From NCBI GenBank assembly GCA_017999915.1, contig JAGNKX010000023.1, positions 1-64,000 of the forward strand: a stretch of DNA of 64,000 nt, written 5' to 3'. Of the stretch, positions 34,176-41,906 are shown in pieces (position 1 is the first letter of the stretch; each line of letters starts with the position of its first letter). The notes under the pieces are model-generated. The model did no database searches. It was given only the letters and a program-made list of their open reading frames with translations, and had not been told where the DNA came from. The translations under genes and the position numbers were made by a program. Source of the DNA: Spirochaetota bacterium (GTDB lineage: Bacteria; Spirochaetota; UBA4802; UBA5550).

Positions 34176-35291
34176 ATGAACTACCACAACGCCGCATACC
34201 GCAACCTTGCGAAAAAATTCAGCCTCGAGGCGATGATCGGTCCTGATGAGAACGAATCCCTCCTGTCGGAGCTCCTCATCCACTGCTTCACCAAGGAGGA
34301 GGCGGAGCTGGCGGAGCACCTCCCCTTTTTCTACAAGACCCACTCCCTGGAGAAGGTGGCGCGCGCGGCCGGGAAAGATCCGGGAGATGTCAAGCCGCTC
34401 CTCGATTCGATGGTGGCCAAGGGACTCATCAGGGGCCGCGGCAACGGCTATGCCCTGCTGCCGATCCTGCCCGGCATGTTCGAGAATGTCCTGATGGACG
34501 GCCATGACACGCAGTGGCACCGCGAGTTCGCCCGCATTGCCAATAGATTGTACGAAACGGGGTACGTGAGGAAGTACCTGGAACACCCCACCCGGGTCGT
34601 GCGAAGCATCCCCCTGAACCTGGAACAAAACGCCGCCGGAACAGCCATAGACCCGGACCGGGTGGAGCAGATGATACGGTCCCACGACCTGATGGCGGTG
34701 CTCAACAACTGCCAGTGCCGCCATGCCCGGCACCTGGAAGGGACCGAGTGCCGGCGCGCAGGTCGCCTTGACGGGTGCCTTGCCTTCGGCGATATCGCCC
34801 GCATGTACATCGACCGGGGAGGCGCGCGCCAGGTCGACCGCGACTCCATGCGCTCCGTCGTGAAGGACCGCATAGCCATGAACCTGGTCTTCTTCGCCGG
34901 CAACGTCGCCGCCGGGAGCGCGAACCAGATCTGCACCTGCTGCGATTGCTGCTGCCACATGCTGGGGCAGATCATCGGCGTCGATCCGGGCCTCATCGTG
35001 AACACGCCGAAATACCGCGCCGTCGTGAACGAAGAGCGGTGCACAGACTGCGGAAAGTGCATAAAGCCGTGCAATCTCGGGGCCCACTCGATGGAAGGCA
35101 AGCGTCACAGCTACGACCCGGCCCGCTGCGTGGGCTGCGGACTATGCGTGAAGGCCTGTCCTTCAGCCGCCATCGACATGGTCGAAGCCGTCGGATACCG
35201 GGAGCCCGCGGCAAATTTCAAGCGCCTTGCCGTCAGGCTCGCCCCCGCGAAGATCCTGGCTCTGATAAAAGGAAAGATCGCGGGAAAATGA
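34176..35291 (+). CDS. Cysteine-rich 4Fe-4S ferredoxin with N-terminal winged-helix-like region
   Basis: 371 residues from ATG 34176 (AAGAAGG upstream); the frame is open from 34077. Residues about 50-115 look like a winged helix (SLEKVARAAGKDPGDVKPLL, VAKGLIRG). The middle has cysteine clusters NNCQCRH, a further Cys pair, and an unusual dense CTCCDCCCHML. The C-terminus has two classic [4Fe-4S] motifs, CTDCGKCIKPC and CVGCGLCVKACP. Related proteins are frequent in anaerobes and annotated only as 4Fe-4S binding. It may couple redox state to binding of a partner. Monocistronic. Confidence 0.75.
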   Translation: MNYHNAAYRNLAKKFSLEAMIGPDENESLLSELLIHCFTKEEAELAEHLPFFYKTHSLEKVARAAGKDPGDVKPLLDSMVAKGLIRGRGNGYALLPILPGMFENVLMDGHDTQWHREFARIANRLYETGYVRKYLEHPTRVVRSIPLNLEQNAAGTAIDPDRVEQMIRSHDLMAVLNNCQCRHARHLEGTECRRAGRLDGCLAFGDIARMYIDRGGARQVDRDSMRSVVKDRIAMNLVFFAGNVAAGSANQICTCCDCCCHMLGQIIGVDPGLIVNTPKYRAVVNEERCTDCGKCIKPCNLGAHSMEGKRHSYDPARCVGCGLCVKACPSAAIDMVEAVGYREPAANFKRLAVRLAPAKILALIKGKIAGK

Positions 35292-35365
35292 AAAGGACGC
35301 GGAGGATTCTCCCCGCGCCCCTTCATCGCCGGTATAACGCCGCTGCCGTAACCGCGGCGATCGGA

Positions 35366-37027
35366 CTACCTTCTTCTCCTCCGGCGTCCCAGGGTGATGA
35401 CGCCGAACAGGACAGCGCCCATGATCACCAGCTCCAGGCCCGATGACGGATAGGCCGCCTTTCCCATCGTCGAGGCGTTGGCTGCGCTGCCGCACCCGGC
35501 CCCGGAAGCTGCAAGGCCCGCCAATCCCAGGAGATTCCCGAGGCCGTCGTTCGAGGTCCCGCTTTCCGTGGAGGCAGTGCCATGAACAGTTTTCGCTGGA
35601 GCGCCTTCAATGCCATCCTCGGCGGCAGCCGCCGCGATTCCGTCAGATTCCTGGGCGCTCAGGGCAGCCAGCCATTTCCCCATGAGTGGATAGGCAACAG
35701 CGGAGGTCGCATAGCCGCAGACTACGTCAAGGTGGGCGGTATTCGGGAGCTGGTGCCATTCATCGAGACTGTGGGGCGTTTTTTTGCCGTATACGTCCCT
35801 GATGATCTCCTGGGCGTCCACCAGTGCCCCCCGGTCCGAGAAAAGAGAAAAGGCCGGCGAGGTGATCCGCGCCATGTTCGCGTCATCGTCGTAATAGTAA
35901 TAGCCGTCATTGCCTCGGTCCGGCGTCGGGCCCTCGGCCAGGTCCTTGTTCTCCTCGCCGTTCCGCCAATCTTCCCGCATAACGTTGTGAAGCGAATTAT
36001 CGCCGAACTCCGTGAGGGCCCGCAGGTAAGTGCTGGAGGCGCAATAGCGTCCGAAATAATCAGTCACATGTATATCGGTGTTCTCCGGTACCATTATATC
36101 CAGGAACCCGAAAAGATCCAGTTCCTTCATGTAGAGCCAGTCCGGATAAGAAGCATAAACCAGATGAAGGTAGTCGATCATACCGAAAATTGCCTCCATG
36201 GCCTCCCCGGCCAGCAGGGAGTTACCCAGAAGGGGATTGACAATGTTTGAAATGAGCCCGTCGAAATCGAGGTATACGGGGTATCCCGTGAGCTTCCAAA
36301 TCGCGTAAAAATCTATCATCTTGGGCAGGGGGGGTATGCCACCCGGATCAAGGAGCAGAAGGCCCTTGACGTCGCGGTTCCGCTGTTTCGCAGTTTCAGG
36401 ATCAGCTTTTACATGGGGGATATAATCGCCGCCTATCTCGCTTGCGTCAATGGTGATGCCCTGCATGAAATTATGGGAAACCCTGCCACCGGTGCTGTGC
36501 CCGCCGATGACCATGGCCTTGCCAGTTACAGACTTCACCAGCTTGACGCAGGCCGGGACATCCAGGGCGGCCCACACATCGAGGTTTGTGTACACGGAGC
36601 CTTTCTGGCTTTTGCAGTCGCCCCGGCCGACGCCCCGGTAATTGGCCAGCCAGGGATCATAGCCCTGGCTCCAGAGATAGTGGGCGATGCTGTAGTAAAG
36701 AAGGGGGTCTTCAGCTATATAAAGATCACCCTTGGCCCAGTCAGCCAGAGGTTCCGGCAGTTTCATGTCCTTGTAACTGGATTTACGTGCCTCCGGAGTT
36801 TGCATAAGAAACTGGTTCATATTGCAGACTATTCCTGGGAAGAGCAGGACCGGCATTCCCTTTTCATTGAATTGGGCATTTGTCGAAGGCCTGTATCGTC
36901 TCACTTTAAGGCTCATGCCATCGTCGGTAACAGCGGTATGGAGACCATCGGTTGTTGCTCCATGAAGCGGCACGACTACTGATATGGTCATGCATAGAGC
37001 TAAAAGAGATAACAGCAATTTACCCAT
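35366..37027 (-). CDS. Exported alpha/beta-hydrolase (lipase-like) with C-terminal sorting tail
   Basis: 553 residues from ATG 37027, which has AGGAGG at 6-nt spacing; ATG 37033 lies too close to it. A signal peptide covers about 1-23. The lipase core has LLFPGIVCNMNQF, the nucleophile elbow GGHSTGG (Ser178), a probable acid in FSDRGALVD and a histidine in NTAHLDVV. A low-complexity linker follows, with Ala/Gly-rich sequence containing GCGSAANAS, then a hydrophobic helix and six terminal arginines. That tail resembles protein-sorting signals of the MYXO-CTERM/GlyGly-CTERM kind, so the enzyme is probably processed and placed at the cell surface. Substrate probably a lipid or ester. Confidence 0.78.
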   Translation of the reverse strand: MGKLLLSLLALCMTISVVVPLHGATTDGLHTAVTDDGMSLKVRRYRPSTNAQFNEKGMPVLLFPGIVCNMNQFLMQTPEARKSSYKDMKLPEPLADWAKGDLYIAEDPLLYYSIAHYLWSQGYDPWLANYRGVGRGDCKSQKGSVYTNLDVWAALDVPACVKLVKSVTGKAMVIGGHSTGGRVSHNFMQGITIDASEIGGDYIPHVKADPETAKQRNRDVKGLLLLDPGGIPPLPKMIDFYAIWKLTGYPVYLDFDGLISNIVNPLLGNSLLAGEAMEAIFGMIDYLHLVYASYPDWLYMKELDLFGFLDIMVPENTDIHVTDYFGRYCASSTYLRALTEFGDNSLHNVMREDWRNGEENKDLAEGPTPDRGNDGYYYYDDDANMARITSPAFSLFSDRGALVDAQEIIRDVYGKKTPHSLDEWHQLPNTAHLDVVCGYATSAVAYPLMGKWLAALSAQESDGIAAAAAEDGIEGAPAKTVHGTASTESGTSNDGLGNLLGLAGLAASGAGCGSAANASTMGKAAYPSSGLELVIMGAVLFGVITLGRRRRRR

Positions 37028-37185
37028 ACACATCCTCCTCTCCTTATCCTTTTATATTTAACAAATGGTATAATAAATCAGCACCTAATTAAGTCAAGAA
37101 AAAATCCGGCTGGACGGTCGTCAATAATTTGGACTAAAAACAACGCTTATTGATCACAAAGATAGGATTTTGAAGATAATCGACA

Positions 37186-37270
37186 GATAGTTATCGGTGA
37201 TTCCAGGGGTTAGAGCCGTATGGATCCGATAGTTATCGGTATTCCGGGGGCGGGGCTGATAGTTATCCCC
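37186..37270. repeat. Three direct copies of GATAGTTATCSS
   Basis: Copies at 37186, 37228 and 37258, the first two extended by GGT and followed within a few bases by ATTCC and a G-run. The core GATAGTTATC is nearly palindromic. Start-to-start distances are 42 and 30 bp, about four and three helical turns. They lie 116-200 bp before the ACT gene in the 358-bp gap 37028-37385, which has no other gene. Confidence 0.5.
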
Positions 37271-37385
37271 AACTTGTGCGGCCTGCTGCCGCAGTCGGGA
37301 TAAAATCACTTGAGAAACCCCGCCATCCCGACGAAACATAACCCATACAGAAAAACAGATAACAATCACCTCAACGGAAGTACCT

Positions 37386-37655
37386 ATGAAAGCAATCATC
37401 ACCGTTGTCGGCAAGGATCGTGTCGGCATCATAGCTGCCGTGAGCGCCAAGCTGGCCCAGTGCGGCGTCAACATCCTCGACATCAGCCAGACCATCATGC
37501 AGGAGAACTTCACCATGATGATGTCAGTCGACCTGGCGGGAAGCGGCGTGTCCCTGAAGGAGCTCAAGGCCCAGCTCGCCGAAATCGGCTCGTCCATGGG
37601 CCTGGTTATCAACATCTACAACGAAGAGCTCTTCAATACAATGCACCGGGTGTGA
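37386..37655 (+). CDS. ACT-domain protein (UPF0237)
   Basis: 89 residues, a single ACT fold: MKAIITVVGKDRVGIIAAVS, then VNILDISQTIM and the strand MMMSVDL. Such proteins bind small ligands, often amino acids, and usually act with a partner. The downstream UPF0210 gene starts 4 nt after the stop, and this pair is conserved across bacteria. Regulation of that partner is likely. Clear homology; ligand unknown. Confidence 0.88.
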   Translation: MKAIITVVGKDRVGIIAAVSAKLAQCGVNILDISQTIMQENFTMMMSVDLAGSGVSLKELKAQLAEIGSSMGLVINIYNEELFNTMHRV

Positions 37656-37658
37656 TCC

Positions 37659-39014
37659 ATGAACCAGCACGAAGTCATCGAAACCCTGAAAATGATCCAG
37701 GAGGAGAAGCTCGATATCCGCACCATCACCATGGGAATATCCCTGGGGGATTGCGCCGATGGCAACGCGGAGAGATCGTGCGCGAAGATGCGTGAAAAGA
37801 TCGGCCGCTTCGCCGGCAGGCTCGCAGCCGTGGGAGACGAGATCGAGGAGACCTACGGGGTCCCCATCATCAACAAGCGGATCGCTGTGACACCAATCGC
37901 CCTTGTCGCCGAGAGCTCCGGCGCCGCCGACTACCTCCCCTTCGCCCGGGCCCTTGACGAAGCCGCCCGCGACGCTGACGTGAATTTCATCGGCGGCTTT
38001 TCAGCCCTGGTCCACAAGGGGGCGACCCCCGGGGACCGGAAGCTCATGGAGTCCCTTCCGCGGGCCCTCTCCGAAACGGAGCGGGTGTGCGCGTCGGTCA
38101 ACGTGGCCACGTCGCGCTCCGGGATCAACATGGATGGCATCAGGACCATGGGGAGGATCATCAAAGAGATTGCGGCCGCGACGAAAGAGAGCGGCAGCGT
38201 CGGGTGCGCCAAGCTCGTGGTCTTCGCCAACGCGCCGGAGGACAATCCCTTCATGGCCGGCGCCTTCCACGGCGTCGGCGAGGCGGAGGCGGTCATCAAC
38301 GTGGGGATCAGCGGCCCCGGCGTGATCAAGAGCGCCCTCGAAAAGATAAAAGGGAGCGACCTGGAAACCGTGGCGGAAACCATCAAGCGGACCTCCTTCA
38401 AGATCACCCGCGTGGGCCAGCTGGTGGCCCGGGAAGCGGCCCGCCGCCTGGGCGTTCCCTTCGGCATCGTGGACGTGTCCCTGGCGCCGACGCCCTTCGT
38501 GGGAGACAGCGTGGCCTACATTCTGGAAGAGATGGGTCTGGAGCGCTGCGGCGCGCCCGGGTCCACGGCGGCCCTGATGCTCCTGAACGACGCGGTCAAG
38601 AAGGGCGGCCTCATGGCCTCCTCCTTCGTGGGGGGCCTCTCCGGCGCCTTCATCCCGGTGAGCGAGGACCTGGGCATGATCGAGGCCGCGGAACAGGGGG
38701 CCCTCACCATCGAGAAGCTCGAGGCCATGACCGCGGTCTGCTCCGTGGGCCTTGACATGATCGCGGTGCCGGGCGACACAGACGCGGACACCATCGCGGC
38801 CATAATCGCCGACGAGGCCGCCATCGGCGTGGCCAACAACAAGACCACGGCCGTGCGCATCATCCCCGTCTTCGGCAAGAAGGCCGGCGACTCAGTTGAA
38901 TTCGGCGGGCTCCTCGGCAGGGCACCGGTCATGCCGGTGAGCCGCTGCAGCCCGTCGCTCTTCATCGCCCGCGGCGGCAGGATACCGGCGCCCCTGCAGA
39001 GCTACCGGAACTGA
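37659..39014 (+). CDS. UPF0210/DUF711 family protein (PFL-like)
   Basis: 451 residues, the usual length. Family hallmarks include [11 protein letters not shown] near residue 25, [42 protein letters not shown], and [11 protein letters not shown]. The fold is related to pyruvate formate-lyase-like barrels, but no glycyl-radical motif is visible and the biochemical activity is unknown. It is translationally coupled to the ACT protein upstream. It converges with the reductase gene at 39042. Confidence 0.85.
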   Translation: MNQHEVIETLKMIQEEKLDIRTITMGISLGDCADGNAERSCAKMREKIGRFAGRLAAVGDEIEETYGVPIINKRIAVTPIALVAESSGAADYLPFARALDEAARDADVNFIGGFSALVHKGATPGDRKLMESLPRALSETERVCASVNVATSRSGINMDGIRTMGRIIKEIAAATKESGSVGCAKLVVFANAPEDNPFMAGAFHGVGEAEAVINVGISGPGVIKSALEKIKGSDLETVAETIKRTSFKITRVGQLVAREAARRLGVPFGIVDVSLAPTPFVGDSVAYILEEMGLERCGAPGSTAALMLLNDAVKKGGLMASSFVGGLSGAFIPVSEDLGMIEAAEQGALTIEKLEAMTAVCSVGLDMIAVPGDTDADTIAAIIADEAAIGVANNKTTAVRIIPVFGKKAGDSVEFGGLLGRAPVMPVSRCSPSLFIARGGRIPAPLQSYRN

Positions 39015-39041
39015 GATCGCGCCGGGAACGGGCTCCCACAA

Positions 39042-40070
39042 TCAGAGCCGCCCGCTCACCTCGGCCCACACGTCCCTGATGTCCATAGGCTCAAACTTCT
39101 TTTTCGCGAACTCGCGCCTGCACAGCTCATAGATGGCCCTGTTATAGGGCGCATCGATTTTGTGTTTCTCCGCAAGGCCTACCATGTAGCCGTTGATCGT
39201 CTCCAGCTCCGAATCATGGCCGCCCCTCTGGATGATGTCCTGGGCCATGCTGCTCATGACCATCTTTTTCGCGTTCTTCCTGAACATGGGCCTGGTGATG
39301 AACTGCGGCATGGTGGCCCCGAGCTTCATGAGCAGCCAGGGGGGCATGCCGCCGATCTTGCATTCGTGGTAGCCGGCCGCCTTGGCGATCCGCGTGCCTT
39401 CGTAGAGCAGATTGGTGAGGAGCTTTTGAAATATACTCTCGTCCGAAACCGGCCTGAAGCCGTGGCCGATAAGGGTGGTGAGCGAATTGGTGAGATTGAT
39501 GATCACCTTGGAATGGGCCGCGTCCTGGAGGTGGTCGACCACCACCGTTTCGACGCCCCTGTTGAAGACGCCGGCGATCTGCCGCATCTCTTCCATGAGC
39601 TCGTTATCCCTGGTGCCGAACACAAGGGGCCCTTTTTTCTGGTAGCCCACGACGCCGGGTTCGTCGAACCAGGCGTTGTACCCGATGACGCAGTAGATGA
39701 CCTTCGAGAAATACTTCGGCAGTATCGTCTGGTTTTCGACGCCGTTCTGCATGGCGATGATGACCGGCCTGTCCCCGGCCTTGTCCCTGATCGCCCTCGC
39801 CACCGCATCAAGGCTGAAGTTCTTGACCCCGATGACTATCACGTCGGCGTCCGCCGCCTGGCCGATATCGTCGATGACCTTCACCCTGACACTGGTTTTC
39901 TGGTCTTTTTTATTCTGCTCAAAGAGGGTGATCCCCTTCTCCTTCATGATTTTTGCCACCTCGCCCCGGTCGAGGAAATAGACGTTCCCATGATGCGGCG
40001 CTATCCAGCCGCCGACGGACTGGCCGATGGCGCCGGCCCCGAAAAATACGATCTTCATGTCTTTGTTCAT
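39042..40070 (-). CDS. Ketopantoate reductase-like (PanE/ApbA) oxidoreductase
   Basis: 342 residues. An N-terminal Rossmann fold (VFFGAGAIGQSVGGWI), VIGVKNFSL, then IAMQNGVENQ, and the C-terminal helical domain with KVIINLTNSL. The family reduces 2-dehydropantoate or related 2-oxo acids with NADPH. The protein is longer than PanE (about 300) with an extended C-terminus, and no other pantothenate genes are nearby, so a different 2-oxoacid substrate is likely. GGGAGG lies before ATG 40070. It follows the acetoacetate-decarboxylase-like gene with a 10-bp gap, in the same transcription unit. Confidence 0.8.
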   Translation of the reverse strand: MNKDMKIVFFGAGAIGQSVGGWIAPHHGNVYFLDRGEVAKIMKEKGITLFEQNKKDQKTSVRVKVIDDIGQAADADVIVIGVKNFSLDAVARAIRDKAGDRPVIIAMQNGVENQTILPKYFSKVIYCVIGYNAWFDEPGVVGYQKKGPLVFGTRDNELMEEMRQIAGVFNRGVETVVVDHLQDAAHSKVIINLTNSLTTLIGHGFRPVSDESIFQKLLTNLLYEGTRIAKAAGYHECKIGGMPPWLLMKLGATMPQFITRPMFRKNAKKMVMSSMAQDIIQRGGHDSELETINGYMVGLAEKHKIDAPYNRAIYELCRREFAKKKFEPMDIRDVWAEVSGRL

Positions 40071-40080
40071 GACAGCCTCC

Positions 40081-40983
40081 CTATTTATTTAGTTCTTCGA
40101 ACCATGCCTGGGTTTTTTCGTTATATAAATCAAAACAGCTGGACATGTGCTCCGCGTACCGCGTCTGGAAGGGATGCTCTTCAATTTCAAGGTCCCGCAG
40201 CATTTTCGCGGAGGCAGTGCCGCCAATCTCGATATACATTCTGTCCGGCTTCACGTCTTTTTTGAACAGCAGGTTCATGTGTTTGTTGACATTGAAAGAT
40301 GCCTTGAAATTCGTTTCGCTTTGCAGCAGTCTTCCATTCAACCGTGAATACAAATTGGATGTTTCATTAAAACCTGTGGCTGTTCCGTTCACCGGTACCC
40401 GGATTGTTAAATACGGTTCCCCGCTTTTTTCATAGGCGGTAGTGACGCAGTCACTGCCTTCTTTTCTTATATCAATCTGCTGGGTGACCTTGGGCAATCC
40501 CCATATCTTATTTCCCCTCACCTGGTTTTCGTACGATGTCACCGGCATACCGGCGATATAATAACCGAAATGCCTGAACTTCATGATCATAGGCAGCAGC
40601 GGAGGACTTAACTTTGCGTTCACCATTACCGGAATGGCCATGGCGATTTCATTATAAGGGGGGACGCTCATCACATTTTTATATTCATAGCATGAAAATG
40701 CTATCAGTGACCGGCCCCTGGTGATCCTGACCGGTTTTATTTTTGGATGCAGCTCTTTCGCGACCAGGGTTTCGGCTTTTTCATAGGAACAGAGAAAAAT
40801 CCCTATGGCGCAGGTAACATCGCCATAGAATGTAGGGAACAGGTAATCCTTTGATATCTTTTCAGTTAACTGTAACGGCCTGGCCGCTTTTCGCAGGGTA
40901 AATTGTTCAAAAAATTCATTTTTAAAAACATGGCTATGCCCATTATCGAGCAAAGATGCTGGTATATCAAATGTCGGCTTCAT
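40081..40983 (-). CDS. Acetoacetate decarboxylase-superfamily protein
   Basis: 300 residues, larger than solventogenic Adc (about 245). The superfamily motif is seen as RGNKIWGLPKV (about residues 155-165), along with TRGRSLIAFSCYEYKN and NEIAMAIPVMV. The family decarboxylates acetoacetate-like acids or catalyses related aldol/dehydratase chemistry. The actual reaction here is unknown. Two matching palindromic operators (41031-41101) lie in its promoter, just after the TetR gene. Base composition is AT-richer than most of the window, which hints at acquisition. Expressed with the PanE-like gene. Confidence 0.8.
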   Translation of the reverse strand: MKPTFDIPASLLDNGHSHVFKNEFFEQFTLRKAARPLQLTEKISKDYLFPTFYGDVTCAIGIFLCSYEKAETLVAKELHPKIKPVRITRGRSLIAFSCYEYKNVMSVPPYNEIAMAIPVMVNAKLSPPLLPMIMKFRHFGYYIAGMPVTSYENQVRGNKIWGLPKVTQQIDIRKEGSDCVTTAYEKSGEPYLTIRVPVNGTATGFNETSNLYSRLNGRLLQSETNFKASFNVNKHMNLLFKKDVKPDRMYIEIGGTASAKMLRDLEIEEHPFQTRYAEHMSSCFDLYNEKTQAWFEELNK

Positions 40984-41030
40984 GCGGTTCCTCCCGATTA
41001 TTATTTATTCATTAGTTTAACATTGTTCAT

Positions 41031-41101
41031 ATAATGACCACTGGTCATCTATAGTTAAAAAAATTTTGAAGCTGGAACCAATAATGACCACCGGTCATTA
41101 T
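41031..41101 (-). promoter_or_regulatory. Twin palindromic TetR-type operators
   Basis: Two copies of ATAATGACCACYGGTCAT at 41031-41048 and 41081-41098. The second extends to a perfect 9-3-9 inverted repeat (41081-41101); the first is ATGACCA/TGGTCAT. Centres are 50 bp apart. They fill the gap between the TetR stop (41105) and the start of the decarboxylase-like gene (40983), the expected place for autoregulated TetR control of that gene. Confidence 0.8.
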
Positions 41102-41104
41102 CTA

Positions 41105-41701
41105 TCAAGTAAAAATTGGTTCACAATTAAAAAATCTTTTCATGAAATCTTCGAGCATAAGTTTAGCCTCGGATTTGCTATCAATACTCTCCTCGATGAT
41201 AAGGCGGTAGCAGATATCAAATATCGTGCTCATCAGCACCTCTGAATAGGCATCAAGCTGGGTTATGGGATATCGTTCATCGAGGTTAAGGAAATTCAAA
41301 ATAACCTTGGAAAAGGCGGAGATCGTTTTTTTGAAATAGGGATATTCCCGGTGGGCATTCATGTTCTTCCTGAGCTCAATCAGGAACATCCTGTTATTAT
41401 TGAAGTACGCTAATACCGATTCCGCAATATCGGTAATCCTGGGAAGGTCTTTATTCTTAACGATAATCTCTTCAAAAAACTCTTCGCCGAATTTTTCAAA
41501 AACAGCATTTATTAAATCATCTTTATTCTGAAAATATAAATAGAAGGTCCCCTTGGCAATACCGGCCCTTTTGACAATATCATTAACGGACGTATCGGTT
41601 ACGCCCCTTTGATTAAAGAGATCAACAGCGCATTTTTTTATCATTTCACGGCTGATGTACTTCTCGTTCTTATCCTCGATATGTTTTGTGCTATTCCGCA
41701 T
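41105..41701 (-). CDS. TetR/AcrR-family transcriptional regulator
   Basis: About 198 residues from ATG 41701. Upstream in-frame ATGs at 41731 and 41791 give cysteine-containing extensions without a better ribosome site, so the start is uncertain. The DNA-binding domain is typical: AVDLFNQRGVTDTSVNDIVKRA then AKGTFYLYFQNKDDLI. The C-terminal helical ligand domain would bind a small hydrophobic effector, perhaps an acyl-CoA given the neighbours. Likely target: the twin palindromes at 41031-41101 before the decarboxylase-like gene. AT-rich like its neighbour. Confidence 0.85.
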   Translation of the reverse strand: MRNSTKHIEDKNEKYISREMIKKCAVDLFNQRGVTDTSVNDIVKRAGIAKGTFYLYFQNKDDLINAVFEKFGEEFFEEIIVKNKDLPRITDIAESVLAYFNNNRMFLIELRKNMNAHREYPYFKKTISAFSKVILNFLNLDERYPITQLDAYSEVLMSTIFDICYRLIIEESIDSKSEAKLMLEDFMKRFFNCEPIFT

Positions 41702-41833
41702 TATATGACAATTACCGCAGGCCGAAGACATTCCGTCAAATATATTTATTGAATTGCAAGCCTCACGCCCCCGAGGTGCGTCAAGACCCATGCCCTATCG
41801 AAATGGGATGGCAAGCCGGAAGAAACTCATTAA

Positions 41834-41865
41834 TAAAAAACCCTCTCCATTTAATGGAGAGGGTT
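41834..41865 (-). terminator. Intrinsic terminator after long-chain acyl-CoA ligase
   Basis: Perfect stem AACCCTCTCCATT/AATGGAGAGGGTT with a minimal loop and a run of A on the left, giving a T-tract on the minus strand, 42 bp past the ligase stop. Confidence 0.85.
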
Positions 41866-41906
41866 CGTAAAACGCGGGTAAGGATGTATCGAGTGTAAAG
41901 GAAAGC

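Noticed and set aside
37186-37270. CRISPR array
   Set aside because: Only three short repeats (about 12 bp) at unequal spacing, with no spacers of constant length and no cas genes.
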